Source: Luteitalea pratensis
GTDB lineage: Bacteria; Acidobacteriota; Vicinamibacteria; Vicinamibacterales; Vicinamibacteraceae
NCBI RefSeq assembly: GCF_001618865.1
Contig: NZ_CP015136.1
Coordinates: 186,001 to 250,000 of the forward strand
Direction of reading: 5' to 3'
DNA length: 64,000 nucleotides
A program made the position numbers and the translations under genes. Of the stretch, positions 8,916 to 18,827 are shown in pieces. The stretch's first letter is position 1, and each line of letters begins with the position of its first letter. Under the pieces are notes generated by a model. The model had not been told where the DNA came from and did not search any database. It was given only the letters and a program-made list of their open reading frames with translations.

Positions 8916-8958
8916 TTGACGCGACGACGGCTCGGGCCTATTTTGTCAAACGAACAAA
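8916..8958 (+). promoter_or_regulatory. Promoter and candidate operator of the ROK regulator
   Basis: TTGACG (8916-8921), a 17-nt spacer and TATTTT (8939-8944) form a good sigma-70-like promoter. Overlapping and just downstream is the inverted repeat TTTGT-N7-ACAAA (8942-8958), a plausible operator for autoregulation by the ROK protein that starts at 8991. The AT-rich patch stands out in this genome. Confidence 0.5.
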
Positions 8959-8990
8959 CAATTGAACCCGACCGACGTCGGTGGAGGGCC

Positions 8991-10211
8991 ATGCGCCGGA
9001 TCAACCCGGACCGCTTCCAGGTCGCCACTCGCGGCACCAGCCGCGAGATCAACAGCCGTATCGTGCTGAGCCTCGTCCGCGAGCGCCAGCCGATCTCGCG
9101 TGCCGACCTCGCGCGTGCGATGGGCGTCAGCCGCGCCGCCGTGACGCTCATCGTCAACGACCTGCTGGCGCAGCGGCTCGTCGTGGAGCAGCCCGCCACG
9201 AAGACGATGCGCGGACGCCGCCCGTTGTACCTCTCGATCAACGCGCGCCGCCGCTCGGTGGCGGCAGTGGACATCCGCGCGACCGAGACGTTCCTGCAGC
9301 TGATGGATCTGAACGGGCACCCGATCAGTCCGGTGGTCGCCGTGCGATCGGCCCGCGACCCGAAGCGCCTTGTCGCCACCATCGCCAGGCGCGTCGCGTC
9401 CCTGCTCGCCGAGTTCAACGACGTGGGCGGCTGTGAGGGCCTCGGCGTGATCGTCCCGGGCATGGTCGAACGGACGACGATGCGCGTGCTGCACGCGCCG
9501 ACGCTCGGCTGGCGGGATGTGGACATCCGCGACCCGCTCGCGACGGCGACGGGCCTGCCGGTCCAGATCGAGAATTCCGGCCGTGCGTGCGCGTTGGCCC
9601 AGTGGTGGTCGCTCCGGGAGCGCCGGTCACCGGTGCATGGCGACCTCGTGTTCGTGAGCGTGTCCGATGGCGTCGGCGTCGGCGTGGTCATGGGTGGCGA
9701 GGTACTCCGCGGCAGCCACAACATTGCCGGTGAGTTCGGGCACGTGCCGCTGTCGCTCGACGGCCCCCGCTGTTCGTGTGGCGCCAACGGCTGCTGGGAG
9801 GCCTACGTGTCGAACCTCGCCACATTGGCGCGTTACTTCGGCCGGCCGGCGCGTTACGGCCCGCAGCCAGCGGAGGAGCGCCCGTTCAGCGTGAGCGACC
9901 TGGTGGTCTGCGCTCGCGGCGGTGACGTCAAGGCTCTCGCGTCCCTGCACGCGACCGCGCGCTACCTCGGGCTCGGGCTCGCGTCCGTGATCAATGCGCT
10001 CAACCCCGGCTTCGTGGTCATCGGTGGCGAGATCACGGAAGCCTGGGACCTAATCGAGGGCATCGTGCGGTCTGCGCTGGGCGAGCGGGCCCTCACGCCT
10101 GCGGCGGCCGCCACCGACATCCGCACCGTGGCGGCGTCCGAGCATCCACGGTTGCAGGGCGCTGCGGCGCTCGTCATCGCGCCCTCCTTTGCCGCGCCGG
10201 TGGTGGCCTGA
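8991..10211 (+). CDS. ROK-family transcriptional regulator
   Basis: 406 residues. An N-terminal winged helix (about 10-75: ISRADLARAMGVSRAAVTLIVNDLLAQRLV) is followed by an ROK sugar-kinase-like domain with the family zinc motif in GHVPLSLDGPRCSCGANGCWEAY. XylR/NagC-like ROK repressors bind a sugar or sugar phosphate through this domain and then release DNA. The start ATG 8991 has GGAGG 4-8 nt upstream and matches the usual N-terminus. It precedes, in the same direction, an outer-membrane receptor and carbohydrate enzymes, which it may control; this is inference from context. Confidence 0.9.
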   Translation: MRRINPDRFQVATRGTSREINSRIVLSLVRERQPISRADLARAMGVSRAAVTLIVNDLLAQRLVVEQPATKTMRGRRPLYLSINARRRSVAAVDIRATETFLQLMDLNGHPISPVVAVRSARDPKRLVATIARRVASLLAEFNDVGGCEGLGVIVPGMVERTTMRVLHAPTLGWRDVDIRDPLATATGLPVQIENSGRACALAQWWSLRERRSPVHGDLVFVSVSDGVGVGVVMGGEVLRGSHNIAGEFGHVPLSLDGPRCSCGANGCWEAYVSNLATLARYFGRPARYGPQPAEERPFSVSDLVVCARGGDVKALASLHATARYLGLGLASVINALNPGFVVIGGEITEAWDLIEGIVRSALGERALTPAAAATDIRTVAASEHPRLQGAAALVIAPSFAAPVVA

Positions 10212-10245
10212 GACATGGCCACGGCGCAAGCCATGCCCGCAGGGC

Positions 10246-10259
10246 GGGGACGTGTCCCC
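10246..10259. terminator. Small hairpin between ROK gene and receptor gene
   Basis: GGGGAC-GT-GTCCCC is a perfect 6-bp stem. No T-tract follows, so it may be a weak terminator or a remnant of a dispersed hairpin repeat. Confidence 0.3.
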
Positions 10260-10303
10260 CGATCCACCCGCCCAGTTCCGCCCGATCACGTCGAGGAGGT
10301 CTC

Positions 10304-13300
10304 ATGACGACATACCGTTCCGGAGTTCGCTGGCTGGTGTTTGCCGCCGCCGCGTTAGCGTTCACGCTGGCGGCGCCAGCCGCCGCCCAGGATTACCGCG
10401 CTCGCGTGCAGGGCACCGTGCGCGACAACAGCACCGCTGTCCTGCCCGGTGTCGCCGTCACCTTGACCAACGACGCCACCGGCGTCGTTGCGTCGCGGAC
10501 CAGCGACGGGAACGGTCACTACCTGTTCGATTTCGTGGACCCGGGCGTCTACACGGTCGGCGCCGCCCTCGATGGCTTCAAGACGGTGCAACAACGCGCC
10601 GTCAGGGTGACCCAACGCGGCGACCTGACCGTGGACCTGCAGCTCGAGCTCGGGGCGGTCACCGAGACCGTCACCGTGGAGGTGGCTCCGGTCACCGTCC
10701 AGTTCAACACCAGCAGCGCACAGCTGACGGTGGAGCAGCAACTGCTCGATCAGATGCCGATTCCGGGCCGCAACCCTTACAACATCTCCGGACTGGATCC
10801 GACGGTCGTAGTTTCTCCGGCCACCAACGAGAACCGGCCGTATCACCACGCATACGCCAACGACTACGACGCCGGCGGCGGCACGCGCCGCGCCAACGAC
10901 GTGCTGCTCGACGGCGTGCCACTCGGCGCCAGCTACAAGACGTCGTACACGCCGGCCGTGGACGCGGTCGAGCAAATCACCATCTCCAAGAACAGCGTCG
11001 ATGCCGAGAACGGCAACAGCCTCGGCGGCATCATCAGCCTGAACATGAAATCGGGCACCAACGTGTTCCGCGGCTCGACCTACGCCAACTTCCGCTCGCC
11101 ATCGATGAACGCACGTACCGACCCGACGCTGGTGACCGCACCCGGCGCCACACCGCTGCGCGGTAGTGACCTGAAGATGTACGGCGGCACCCTCGGCGGG
11201 CCCATCCTGAAGAACCGGCTGTTCTCGTTCACGTCCTTCGAGCAGTGGGACGACAGCCGCCCGCTGTCGATCGTCCGCACCGTGCCGACTGAACTCGAGC
11301 GCGGCGGCGACTTCAGCCGCTCGGCGCTGAACGGCGCCATCCGGACCATCTACAACCCGTTCACCTCTTCGCTCGATCCCGCCAACGGACGCGTCATCCG
11401 TTCGCCGTTCCCCGGCAACGTGATCCCCTCGTCCCTTTTCGATCCCGTGGCCGTCAAGATGCTTGCGGCCATTCCGTTGCCCAACCTCGCAGGCAACGTC
11501 GACAACTGGCAGGGCAGCGTCGACGAGAAAGTCAACTACTGGAACTTCTCGCAGCGCGTCGACATGACGGTCACCGACGCCGTCAAGGTGTTCGCGCGCG
11601 TCGGCGTCTTCAAGGCCGACCTCTACCAGGAGAACCCGATCAGCTCGGGCGCGGGGTTCTTCCCGCTCTCCGGCAGCAACCGTGACGGCATGAGCCTGGC
11701 GGGCGACGCGGTGTGGGTGATGTCGAAGAACACCACGCTGAACGTGCGCGGCAGCTACTACAACATGGTCGACGAGTTCTACAATCCGTCGCTGCTGCTC
11801 GGAGAAGAGGGCCTCAACAATTACTGGTCGAACAACTGGTACTCGTCGCTCTACAACAGCGGCTACGTGTACTACCCGGCGCTCGACGTCACGTCCGGCA
11901 CCGGCACCGGCACCGGCAACCGACTCGGCCGGCAGGGCCGCGAGTGGTATCAGCACCCCGATGCCTGGAACCTGTCGGCCCGCATGAACTGGTACGCCGG
12001 CACGCACAACCTGAAGTGGGGCGGCGAGACGCGTGCCTACTTCGGCGAAGCGGCGCGATTCGAGCCGATCAACCTCGTCTTCAACTCGACGCTGACGGCC
12101 AACAGCTCCGACTCGCCGCTGGTGGCCACCAGCGGCAACCAGTGGGCGACCTTCCTGCTCGGCGCGCTCGACAACCAGACGTCGGCGCGGCTGGTGCCAC
12201 TGCAGACGACGAACCTGCGCGGCTATTCGGCTTACCTGCAGGACGACTGGCGGGTCAGCGACCGCTTGACGGTCAATCTCGGCGTTCGCTGGGAATACGA
12301 GACGGGCGCCACCGATCCCGACAATCGCCTGTCGCAGGGGCTCGACCTCACTCAGCCCATCCCGGAGATGCAGTCGACGCCGCCGGCGATGCCGTCCAAC
12401 GCGGCACAGTTGATGGCCAGCAAGGGATACGGCTGGACCTACAACGGCGCCTGGCAGTTCGCCACCGAGCAGAGCCCGCGCGCCTGGGACACGGCGTGGG
12501 CCAACTTCATGCCGCGCTTCGGCATCAACTACCGCATCGGCGACGACGCGGTGCTGCGCTTCGCGTACGCGCGCTTCATGATGCCGATCAGCAACGTCCG
12601 CGATACGCTCGGCGACTTCGTCAGCCAGTACACCGGCTACGCGCAGACCACCACGTCGCTCGGGCTCTCCAACGGCCAGCCGCAGCAACTGCTCGCAAAT
12701 CCGTTCCCGGCCAACAACCCCGTGCAGGAGCCGACGGGACAGGCCCTCGGCCGCTATACCGGGCTGGGCGGCGCGGTCAGCTACGACCAGTACGCGCTCC
12801 GGCCGCAGATCAACGACCGCCTCAACCTGTCGTTCCAGAAGGAAGTGTGGGGCGGCACGGTCCTCGAGGGCTCGTACTTCTTCAATTACGGGACGCGCGT
12901 GCCGTACACCGTCAACCTGAACATGCGCGATCCCGCGTTCACCTACGAGCAGGGCGCGGCGCTGAACGCGCAGGTCACCAATCCCTTCCGCAACTACCTG
13001 ACGCCCGAGACGTTCCCGGGCCCATTGCGCAACAACGCGACGGTCACCCTCGGCAGCCTGCTCGTGCCCTATCCGCAGTACGGCGCGATCACGCAGACCA
13101 ACACCAACGGCGGCCGCACGATGACCACGCACAGCTACGAAGTGCGCGCGCAGCATCCGTTCAGCCACGGCGTCAGCTTCCTTGTCGCCTACGCGTTCCA
13201 GCGTGATCGCATCCAGAATTGGCTGGGCGACGTCGAGCAGTATCAGGTGATGACCACCAGCGGACAGGAAGGCTGGGAGTGGCAGCCAGCCAATCCGGCG

Positions 13301-13813
13301 TTGCCTGAACATCGCCTGACGGCGGCGCTGACATGGCAACTGCCGGTGGGACGTGATCGCGCGTATCTTGCCGACGCGCCGCTGCTTGTCGACTACATCA
13401 TCGGCGGCTGGCAGTACACGACCTCGCTGCGGGCGTACTCGGGCCGCCCGGTGCTTTTCACGAACGCCAACGCCGTCAGCGGCGACCCGACGCTGGACGA
13501 TCCGTCCCGCGCCCTCTGGTTCGACACGACCAAGTTCGCCACGCAGCCTGCCTTCACGCCGCGCACCAACCCGGTGTTCTACGACGGGCTGAACGGCCCG
13601 GGCGCGTGGTTTGTCGACATGACACTCACCAAGTCGTTCCCGATCGGCCATTATCGTCTCGAGGCGCGCGCCGAGGCCTACAACGCGCTCAATCACAACG
13701 TGTGGGACCAGCCGGACACGACGTTCGGCGGCGGGACGTTCGGCCAGGTGACGCGCAAGCGCACCGACGCCTCTGGCCGTGAGATCCAGCTCGGCCTGCG
13801 CTTCGTGTTCTGA
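10304..13813 (+). CDS. Oar-like TonB-dependent outer-membrane receptor
   Basis: 1169 residues. A signal peptide (ending AAPAAAQD) is followed by a carboxypeptidase-regulatory-like beta-sandwich (about 32-115: VQGTVRDNSTAVLPGVAVTL, DGNGHYLFDFVDPGVYTV). A plug-like domain (about 125-240) comes next, then a long barrel rich in aromatic-ended strands, finishing with a terminal Phe (IQLGLRFVF) typical of BamA-recognised barrels. This is the architecture of acidobacterial Oar/OmpA-related TonB receptors thought to import oligosaccharides or other large molecules. GGAGGT lies 6-7 nt before the ATG. No SusD-like partner follows, as is usual in this phylum. Confidence 0.93.
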   Translation: MTTYRSGVRWLVFAAAALAFTLAAPAAAQDYRARVQGTVRDNSTAVLPGVAVTLTNDATGVVASRTSDGNGHYLFDFVDPGVYTVGAALDGFKTVQQRAVRVTQRGDLTVDLQLELGAVTETVTVEVAPVTVQFNTSSAQLTVEQQLLDQMPIPGRNPYNISGLDPTVVVSPATNENRPYHHAYANDYDAGGGTRRANDVLLDGVPLGASYKTSYTPAVDAVEQITISKNSVDAENGNSLGGIISLNMKSGTNVFRGSTYANFRSPSMNARTDPTLVTAPGATPLRGSDLKMYGGTLGGPILKNRLFSFTSFEQWDDSRPLSIVRTVPTELERGGDFSRSALNGAIRTIYNPFTSSLDPANGRVIRSPFPGNVIPSSLFDPVAVKMLAAIPLPNLAGNVDNWQGSVDEKVNYWNFSQRVDMTVTDAVKVFARVGVFKADLYQENPISSGAGFFPLSGSNRDGMSLAGDAVWVMSKNTTLNVRGSYYNMVDEFYNPSLLLGEEGLNNYWSNNWYSSLYNSGYVYYPALDVTSGTGTGTGNRLGRQGREWYQHPDAWNLSARMNWYAGTHNLKWGGETRAYFGEAARFEPINLVFNSTLTANSSDSPLVATSGNQWATFLLGALDNQTSARLVPLQTTNLRGYSAYLQDDWRVSDRLTVNLGVRWEYETGATDPDNRLSQGLDLTQPIPEMQSTPPAMPSNAAQLMASKGYGWTYNGAWQFATEQSPRAWDTAWANFMPRFGINYRIGDDAVLRFAYARFMMPISNVRDTLGDFVSQYTGYAQTTTSLGLSNGQPQQLLANPFPANNPVQEPTGQALGRYTGLGGAVSYDQYALRPQINDRLNLSFQKEVWGGTVLEGSYFFNYGTRVPYTVNLNMRDPAFTYEQGAALNAQVTNPFRNYLTPETFPGPLRNNATVTLGSLLVPYPQYGAITQTNTNGGRTMTTHSYEVRAQHPFSHGVSFLVAYAFQRDRIQNWLGDVEQYQVMTTSGQEGWEWQPANPALPEHRLTAALTWQLPVGRDRAYLADAPLLVDYIIGGWQYTTSLRAYSGRPVLFTNANAVSGDPTLDDPSRALWFDTTKFATQPAFTPRTNPVFYDGLNGPGAWFVDMTLTKSFPIGHYRLEARAEAYNALNHNVWDQPDTTFGGGTFGQVTRKRTDASGREIQLGLRFVF

Positions 13814-13840
13814 TCGATCCGTTCTGCGACGACGCCGTTG

Positions 13841-15160
13841 ATGACGACGCGAGAACTGCCCTGGCCGTTTCTTCGCGTCACCATCGCGGCGTTGGCCGCG
13901 CTCGCGGTCATCTCCGGCGCCGTCGTGCCAGGCGGCGCCGCGGTGACACGACCACGCGTCATCGTCTCGACCGACATCGGGGGCACCGATCCCGACGACT
14001 TCCAGTCGATGGTGCACCTGTTGCTGTATGCAGACGTCGTCGACCTCGAGGGCCTCATCTCGTCGCCGTACGGGCCTGGACGACACGAACACATCCTGGC
14101 CGTGATCGACACGTACGCGTCCGATTACCCACGATTGAGGACACACGCCGCAACCTATCCCGAGCCGGAGCAGTTGCGTCGGATGGCGACCCAGGGCGCG
14201 CTCGACCGGGTGCAGGGCTCCGGCGTCGCTGGCGCGACGGCGGGGTCGGCGTGGATCGCCAAGCAGGCGAGGCGCGACGATCCACGGCCGTTGTACATCC
14301 TCGTCTGGGGTGGGCTCGAGGACGTCGCACAGGCCCTGCACGACGCCCCGGACATCCTGCCGAAGCTCCGCGTGTACTTCATTGGCGGGCCGAACAAGAT
14401 GTGGAGCGTGGATGCGTTCGACTACATCGAGCAGCACCACCCGACCCTCTGGATGATCGAGGCCAACTCGACCTATCGCGGCTGGTTCGTGGGCGGCACC
14501 CAGACTGGCGACTGGGGCAACCGCTCCTTCGTGGCAGCGCATGTCGCCGGCCGGGGCGCGCTCGGCGACTACTTCGCGACGCTGCTCGACGGCACGATCA
14601 AGATGGGCGACAGTCCATCGGTCGGATACCTGCTGCGCAATGCGCTCGAGGATCCCTCCAGGCCAGGCTGGGGCGGCCAGTTCGTGCCCGTGTGGGCGGG
14701 ACGCAAGACCGTATTCAATCGCCTGACGACCGCATCGGACGTCGCCGAGGCCTTCGGCGTGGTGGAGTTCGCCCTGCCGATCCCGGACGGCATGACGGCC
14801 CGGCACTCGGCGCGGATGATCGTCGACCGACGCATTCGTGTCGACGGCCAGCGCGAAGGGAACGTAGTGCGGTTCCGGTTCTCGCCGCGCGACGCGAAAG
14901 TGTGGCCGTACGCGATCGAGAGCGACGTGCCCGCACTCAACGGAAAGGCCGGGCAGTTCTCGGCAGTCCTTCCTGCTCTCGAGCGCACGCGCCGACGTTC
15001 CACGCGTCATCCGCACTGGTGGACCGACGAACCCGATCCCTCGGCTGCCGAAGGCGTCCACGCGGGCGCCCGGTCCGTGAACCGCTGGCGTGAGGAGTTC
15101 CTTCGCGACTTCGCGGACCGCCTGCTACGCACGAAGGCGTCCGGACCAAGCCAAAGGTAA
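13841..15160 (+). CDS. DUF1593-type nucleoside-hydrolase-like secreted protein
   Basis: 439 residues from ATG 13841. An N-terminal hydrophobic leader (FLRVTIAALAALAVISGAVVPGGAA) directs export. The core begins with VIVSTDIGGTDPDDFQSMVHLLLYAD, the Asp-rich calcium-binding start of inosine/uridine nucleoside hydrolases as found in DUF1593, and continues with WGGLEDVAQAL and the C-terminal beta-domain. Family members are secreted and suspected to act on glycosides; the reaction is unproven. The gene starts 27 bp after the receptor, suggesting an operon whose import and hydrolysis steps are linked. Confidence 0.85.
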   Translation: MTTRELPWPFLRVTIAALAALAVISGAVVPGGAAVTRPRVIVSTDIGGTDPDDFQSMVHLLLYADVVDLEGLISSPYGPGRHEHILAVIDTYASDYPRLRTHAATYPEPEQLRRMATQGALDRVQGSGVAGATAGSAWIAKQARRDDPRPLYILVWGGLEDVAQALHDAPDILPKLRVYFIGGPNKMWSVDAFDYIEQHHPTLWMIEANSTYRGWFVGGTQTGDWGNRSFVAAHVAGRGALGDYFATLLDGTIKMGDSPSVGYLLRNALEDPSRPGWGGQFVPVWAGRKTVFNRLTTASDVAEAFGVVEFALPIPDGMTARHSARMIVDRRIRVDGQREGNVVRFRFSPRDAKVWPYAIESDVPALNGKAGQFSAVLPALERTRRRSTRHPHWWTDEPDPSAAEGVHAGARSVNRWREEFLRDFADRLLRTKASGPSQR

Positions 15161-15297
15161 GCAGTCTCGGACGCGGCGCGCGAGTCGAGGCCCCTGGCAG
15201 AGGGCGCTCTCGGACGGAGTGCTTGACGCTGGGTAATCCTGGTAGCAGAGTGAGGGCCTCAATCAGGCAGTTCTCGACAAGGCCGGTCCTGTCACAT

Positions 15298-16944
15298 ATG
15301 ACCCACGCCTCACTGGCATTCGCTCTGTCCGCACCGGTCCTCGTCCTCGTGGCCTGTGCGCCGCCGCCGCCGTCACCCGACCTCGTGCTCATCAACGGCC
15401 GTATCTTCACCGGCGCCAGTGCGCAGCCGTCGGCCGAGGCTCTCGCCATCACGGGCGAGCGGATCTCCGCGGTCGGCTCGTCGGAGGCTGTGCGAGCAAT
15501 GGCAGGCAGCGCGACCAGGGTCATCGACCTGCATGGGCAGCGCGTAATCCCAGGGCTGAACGACGCGCACACGCATCCCGGGGCCCAGCCGCGGATGGAG
15601 GAACTGCGCGGACCGTCAGTCATCGAGCACGATCCGACTCTTCCCGAGGTCCTCGAGCGCATCAAGGCTGCCGTCGCTCGCGCTCCCCGCGACAGCTGGA
15701 TTTCGGGCGAAATCGGCGGAGCCGTTCTCGATGACCCGGGCGCGACGCGCTTCGCCGTCGACGCCGTCTCAGCCGACCATCCCGTGATCCTCGTGGCGTG
15801 GACCGGCCACGGGACGCTGTTCAACACTGCCGCGCTGCGGCGGCTCGGCGTGCGCGACGACGAGGCCGATCCGCTGGGAGGTTCGTTCAGGCGCATGCCG
15901 GGCACGACGACGCTGTCCGGGTTCGCGCAGGAGTATGCCGAGTTCCGCTTGCGCAGGCAGCTTGCCGACACCGTCACCGACGACGAACAGCGAGCGGCGT
16001 TCGCCGCGTTCACAAAAGAAGCGGCGGGTTTCGGCATCACGACGGCCCAGGCCATGATGTCGACGGTGTCAGTCGAGCGAGCCCCGGCGCTGCTCGCCTC
16101 CGCCACACTCCCCATTCGGGTTCGCCTGATCGACTTTCCGCTGGGTCCGGAACCATCGCCTCCGGCCCCGGCTCGCCCGGCGGGCCGGCTGACGATTACA
16201 GGAACGAAGCTCGTGTTCGATGGCACGCCTGTCGAGCGGGGCATGTGGCTGCGAGAGCCCTACGCGGATTGGGACACGCGGGGGCGTGCCAACTTCGCGC
16301 CAGAACAATTGCGCCGGTTCCTCCAGCGCGCGCGTGATGCGGGCGCGCAACCCATGGTGCATGCCGCTGGCGACGCCGCCATCGATGCGGTGCTCGACGC
16401 GCTCGATCGCACGGGCGGCGAGGCCTGGCGCCCGCTGCGGCCACGGATCGAGCATGGCGACCTGCTCGGTCCCGACCAGTACGAACGCGTGCGTCGGCTG
16501 GGTGTGGTGGTGGTGCAGAACCCGTCGCACTTCATGATCCCGGACGTGATCAACACCCGCTTCCGAGGCGACACGAGAAGACGCACGGCGACAGTGAAGT
16601 CGCTCGTCGCCGCTGGCATCCCCTTCGCGCTCGGATCGGATGGACCGCTCAATCCCTTCCTCAACATGATGTTTGCGACGATCAACGCCATCCAGCCGTC
16701 TGAGGCGCTGACGCTCGAGCAGGCACTGCGTGCCTACACCGCCGGCGCCGCCTTCGCCGAAGGCCAGGAATCGACCAAAGGAACATTGGAAGTGGGCAAG
16801 CTCGCCGACCTCGCCGTCCTCTCGCAGGACATCTTCGCGGTGCCGCCGGCTGCATTGCCGGGCACGACCAGCGTGATGACCATCGTCGGCGGCCGGATTG
16901 TCCACGAACGGAACTCGTCCGGGTCGTCTGCCGGCGAGAGGTGA
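15298..16944 (+). CDS. Lipoprotein amidohydrolase (YtcJ-like)
   Basis: 548 residues. A lipoprotein signal (SAPVLVLVAC) is followed by the composite beta-domain start DLVLINGRIFTGA and the metal-dependent hydrolase barrel: metal ligands in NDAHTHPG, later His in MVHAAGDAA and RIEHGDLL, and the catalytic Asp in LGSDGPLNP. C-terminal GTLEVGKLADLAVLS closes the beta-domain. YtcJ-type enzymes hydrolyse amide or ester bonds of diverse small molecules; the substrate is unknown. ATG 15298 is preferred over an upstream TTG because it places the lipobox correctly. It is 3 bp from the next gene, clearly one transcript. Confidence 0.88.
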   Translation: MTHASLAFALSAPVLVLVACAPPPPSPDLVLINGRIFTGASAQPSAEALAITGERISAVGSSEAVRAMAGSATRVIDLHGQRVIPGLNDAHTHPGAQPRMEELRGPSVIEHDPTLPEVLERIKAAVARAPRDSWISGEIGGAVLDDPGATRFAVDAVSADHPVILVAWTGHGTLFNTAALRRLGVRDDEADPLGGSFRRMPGTTTLSGFAQEYAEFRLRRQLADTVTDDEQRAAFAAFTKEAAGFGITTAQAMMSTVSVERAPALLASATLPIRVRLIDFPLGPEPSPPAPARPAGRLTITGTKLVFDGTPVERGMWLREPYADWDTRGRANFAPEQLRRFLQRARDAGAQPMVHAAGDAAIDAVLDALDRTGGEAWRPLRPRIEHGDLLGPDQYERVRRLGVVVVQNPSHFMIPDVINTRFRGDTRRRTATVKSLVAAGIPFALGSDGPLNPFLNMMFATINAIQPSEALTLEQALRAYTAGAAFAEGQESTKGTLEVGKLADLAVLSQDIFAVPPAALPGTTSVMTIVGGRIVHERNSSGSSAGER

Positions 16945-16947
16945 TCG

Positions 16948-18687
16948 ATGTGTCGCATGCTGGCAGTCGCGTGTCTCGGCCTGATGGTCGTCGGCCTGGC
17001 CCCGAGGCAGGCATCGCGTAACGATCCGGTGACGATTGCCGTCGACACGACCGCACCGATCGGGCCGATGCATCCCTTGTGGGCATGGTTCGGCCACGAC
17101 GAGCCGAACTACACCTACACGCCCAACGGCACGAAGCTGCTGTCCGCGCTGCAGGAGCTCAGTCCGGTCGCCGTGTTCATGCGCGTCCACAACCTGTTGA
17201 CGTCTGGCGATGGCCGTCCCGCGCTGAAGTGGGGATCGACCAACGTCTATACCGAGGACAGCCAGGGCCGTCCCGTCCACGACTGGACGATCCTCGATCG
17301 CATCGTGGACACCTACAGGGCGCGCGGGATGAAGCCGTTCGTACAACTCGGCTTCATGCCCGAGGCGCTAACATCGGCGCCGCCGGGCCTGCCTTACCGG
17401 CACTTCTGGAAGCCGGGTGATTCGTACAACGACATCTACACCGGATGGACATACGCGCCGAAGGACTACCGGAAGTGGGAGGCGCTCTGTTTCGAGGTGA
17501 CGCGGCATCTCGTGCAGAAGTACGGGCGCGAGGAGGTCGGGAGCTGGTGGTTCGAGGTCTGGAACGAACCGGACATCGGCTACTGGAGCGGGTCGGTTGG
17601 GCCGAGCCGTCCCGGCGATCCGTTGGCGGCGGAGAAGTCGCAGACGCGGCGCGACGAGTTCAACAGGCTCTACGACTTCGCGGTGGAAGGCGTGCGCCGG
17701 GCATTGCCGACGGCACGGATCGGCGGCCCGGAGGTGACCGGCGGTGCGCAGGGCATGCTCCGCACCTTCCTGCAGCACACATCGTCTGGAACCAACCACG
17801 CCACCGGACGGACCGGCACGCCGGTCGACGTCATCACCTTCCACGCCAAGGGCAGCCCGACGTTTGTCGACAACCGGGTGCGCATGGGCGTCGCGAACCA
17901 CCTTCGCAGCATCGATGCGCACTTTGCCGTCGTCGGCGAGTTCCCCATGTATGCCAGGACGCCGATCGTGATCGGCGAGTCGGATCCCGAGGGTTGCGCG
18001 GCGTGTGGCGTGAGCCACTATCCGCACAACGGGTACCGGAACGGCGCGATGTTCCCGACCTACACCGCGCTGCAAATCGCCCGCACCTACGAGCTGGCCG
18101 ACCGCCACGGCGTGAACCTGCTCGGCGCCGTCACGTGGGCGTTCCTGTTCGAGGATCAGCCCTACTTCGACGGCTTCCGTGACCTGGCGACCAACGGCAT
18201 CACCAAGCCGGTGCTGAACACCTTCCGGATGCTTGGCCAGATGTCTGGCGATCGCGTGAAGGCCGTGAGCTCGGCCGGGCTGACGGTGGACGAGATTCGC
18301 GACAACGGTGTCCGCGACGCTCCCGACATCTCGGCGCTCGCGGCACGGTCCGCGCGGTCGGCCACCGTCCTGATCTGGAACTATCACGACGACGACCTGC
18401 CGGCGCCACCTGCAGCGGTGACGCTCACCGTTGACGGCCTGCCCGCCGGACGAGCCTCCGTGACCCACATGCGGATCGACGATACCCACAGCAACTCGTA
18501 CGCGGCATGGCTGACGATGGGCTCGCCGCAGAAGCCGACGGCGGCGCAGTACGCGGAGCTGGAGCAGGCCAGCGCGCTGCAACCCCTGCGGCCCGCCCGC
18601 CAGGTGACGGTCGGCCCCGAGGGTCGGGTCATCGAGACCTTCGAGTTGCCCCGCAAGAGCGTCTCCTTCGTCAAACTGACCTGGTAG
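16948..18687 (+). CDS. GH39-family glycoside hydrolase
   Basis: 579 residues with a short secretion leader (MLAVACLGLMVVGLA). The TIM barrel carries the acid/base glutamate in FEVWNEPDIGYW (E207) and a likely nucleophile in VIGESDPEG (E344), the arrangement of clan GH-A family 39 (beta-xylosidase/iduronidase). A C-terminal beta-domain (about 450-579) completes the fold. It should hydrolyse beta-linked sugars such as xylosides in the periplasm or outside the cell. Its start is 3 bp after the amidohydrolase stop. Together with the ROK regulator and receptor upstream it suggests a locus for use of a plant- or polymer-derived glycoside. Confidence 0.85.
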   Translation: MCRMLAVACLGLMVVGLAPRQASRNDPVTIAVDTTAPIGPMHPLWAWFGHDEPNYTYTPNGTKLLSALQELSPVAVFMRVHNLLTSGDGRPALKWGSTNVYTEDSQGRPVHDWTILDRIVDTYRARGMKPFVQLGFMPEALTSAPPGLPYRHFWKPGDSYNDIYTGWTYAPKDYRKWEALCFEVTRHLVQKYGREEVGSWWFEVWNEPDIGYWSGSVGPSRPGDPLAAEKSQTRRDEFNRLYDFAVEGVRRALPTARIGGPEVTGGAQGMLRTFLQHTSSGTNHATGRTGTPVDVITFHAKGSPTFVDNRVRMGVANHLRSIDAHFAVVGEFPMYARTPIVIGESDPEGCAACGVSHYPHNGYRNGAMFPTYTALQIARTYELADRHGVNLLGAVTWAFLFEDQPYFDGFRDLATNGITKPVLNTFRMLGQMSGDRVKAVSSAGLTVDEIRDNGVRDAPDISALAARSARSATVLIWNYHDDDLPAPPAAVTLTVDGLPAGRASVTHMRIDDTHSNSYAAWLTMGSPQKPTAAQYAELEQASALQPLRPARQVTVGPEGRVIETFELPRKSVSFVKLTW

Positions 18688-18740
18688 GTGGCGAGGTCGG
18701 CTATCCTCGGTGTCGCTACGGTGAGGTAGGGCCGCTGAGG

Positions 18741-18802
18741 GTAGGGCCGGCTCTCCTTGGGCACCGAAGCGCGCAGCGCCAAGAGGTGGCCGAGCCCGGC
18801 CA
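18741..18802 (+). repeat. Family A repeat, full copy
   Basis: GTAGGGCCGGCTCTCCTTGG to CCGAGCCCGGCCAA, about 62 bp. A truncated head (GGTAGGGCCGC) precedes it at 18725. It ends 25 bp before the start of the VOC gene. Confidence 0.8.
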
Positions 18803-18827
18803 ATGGGTCACGTCAGAGGAGTCCGTC

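Noticed and set aside
10355-15061. A 1568-codon open frame on the minus strand
   Set aside because: It is antisense to the Oar receptor and DUF1593 genes, both with clear family motifs. Long antisense frames are common in GC-rich DNA and this one has no recognisable domain.
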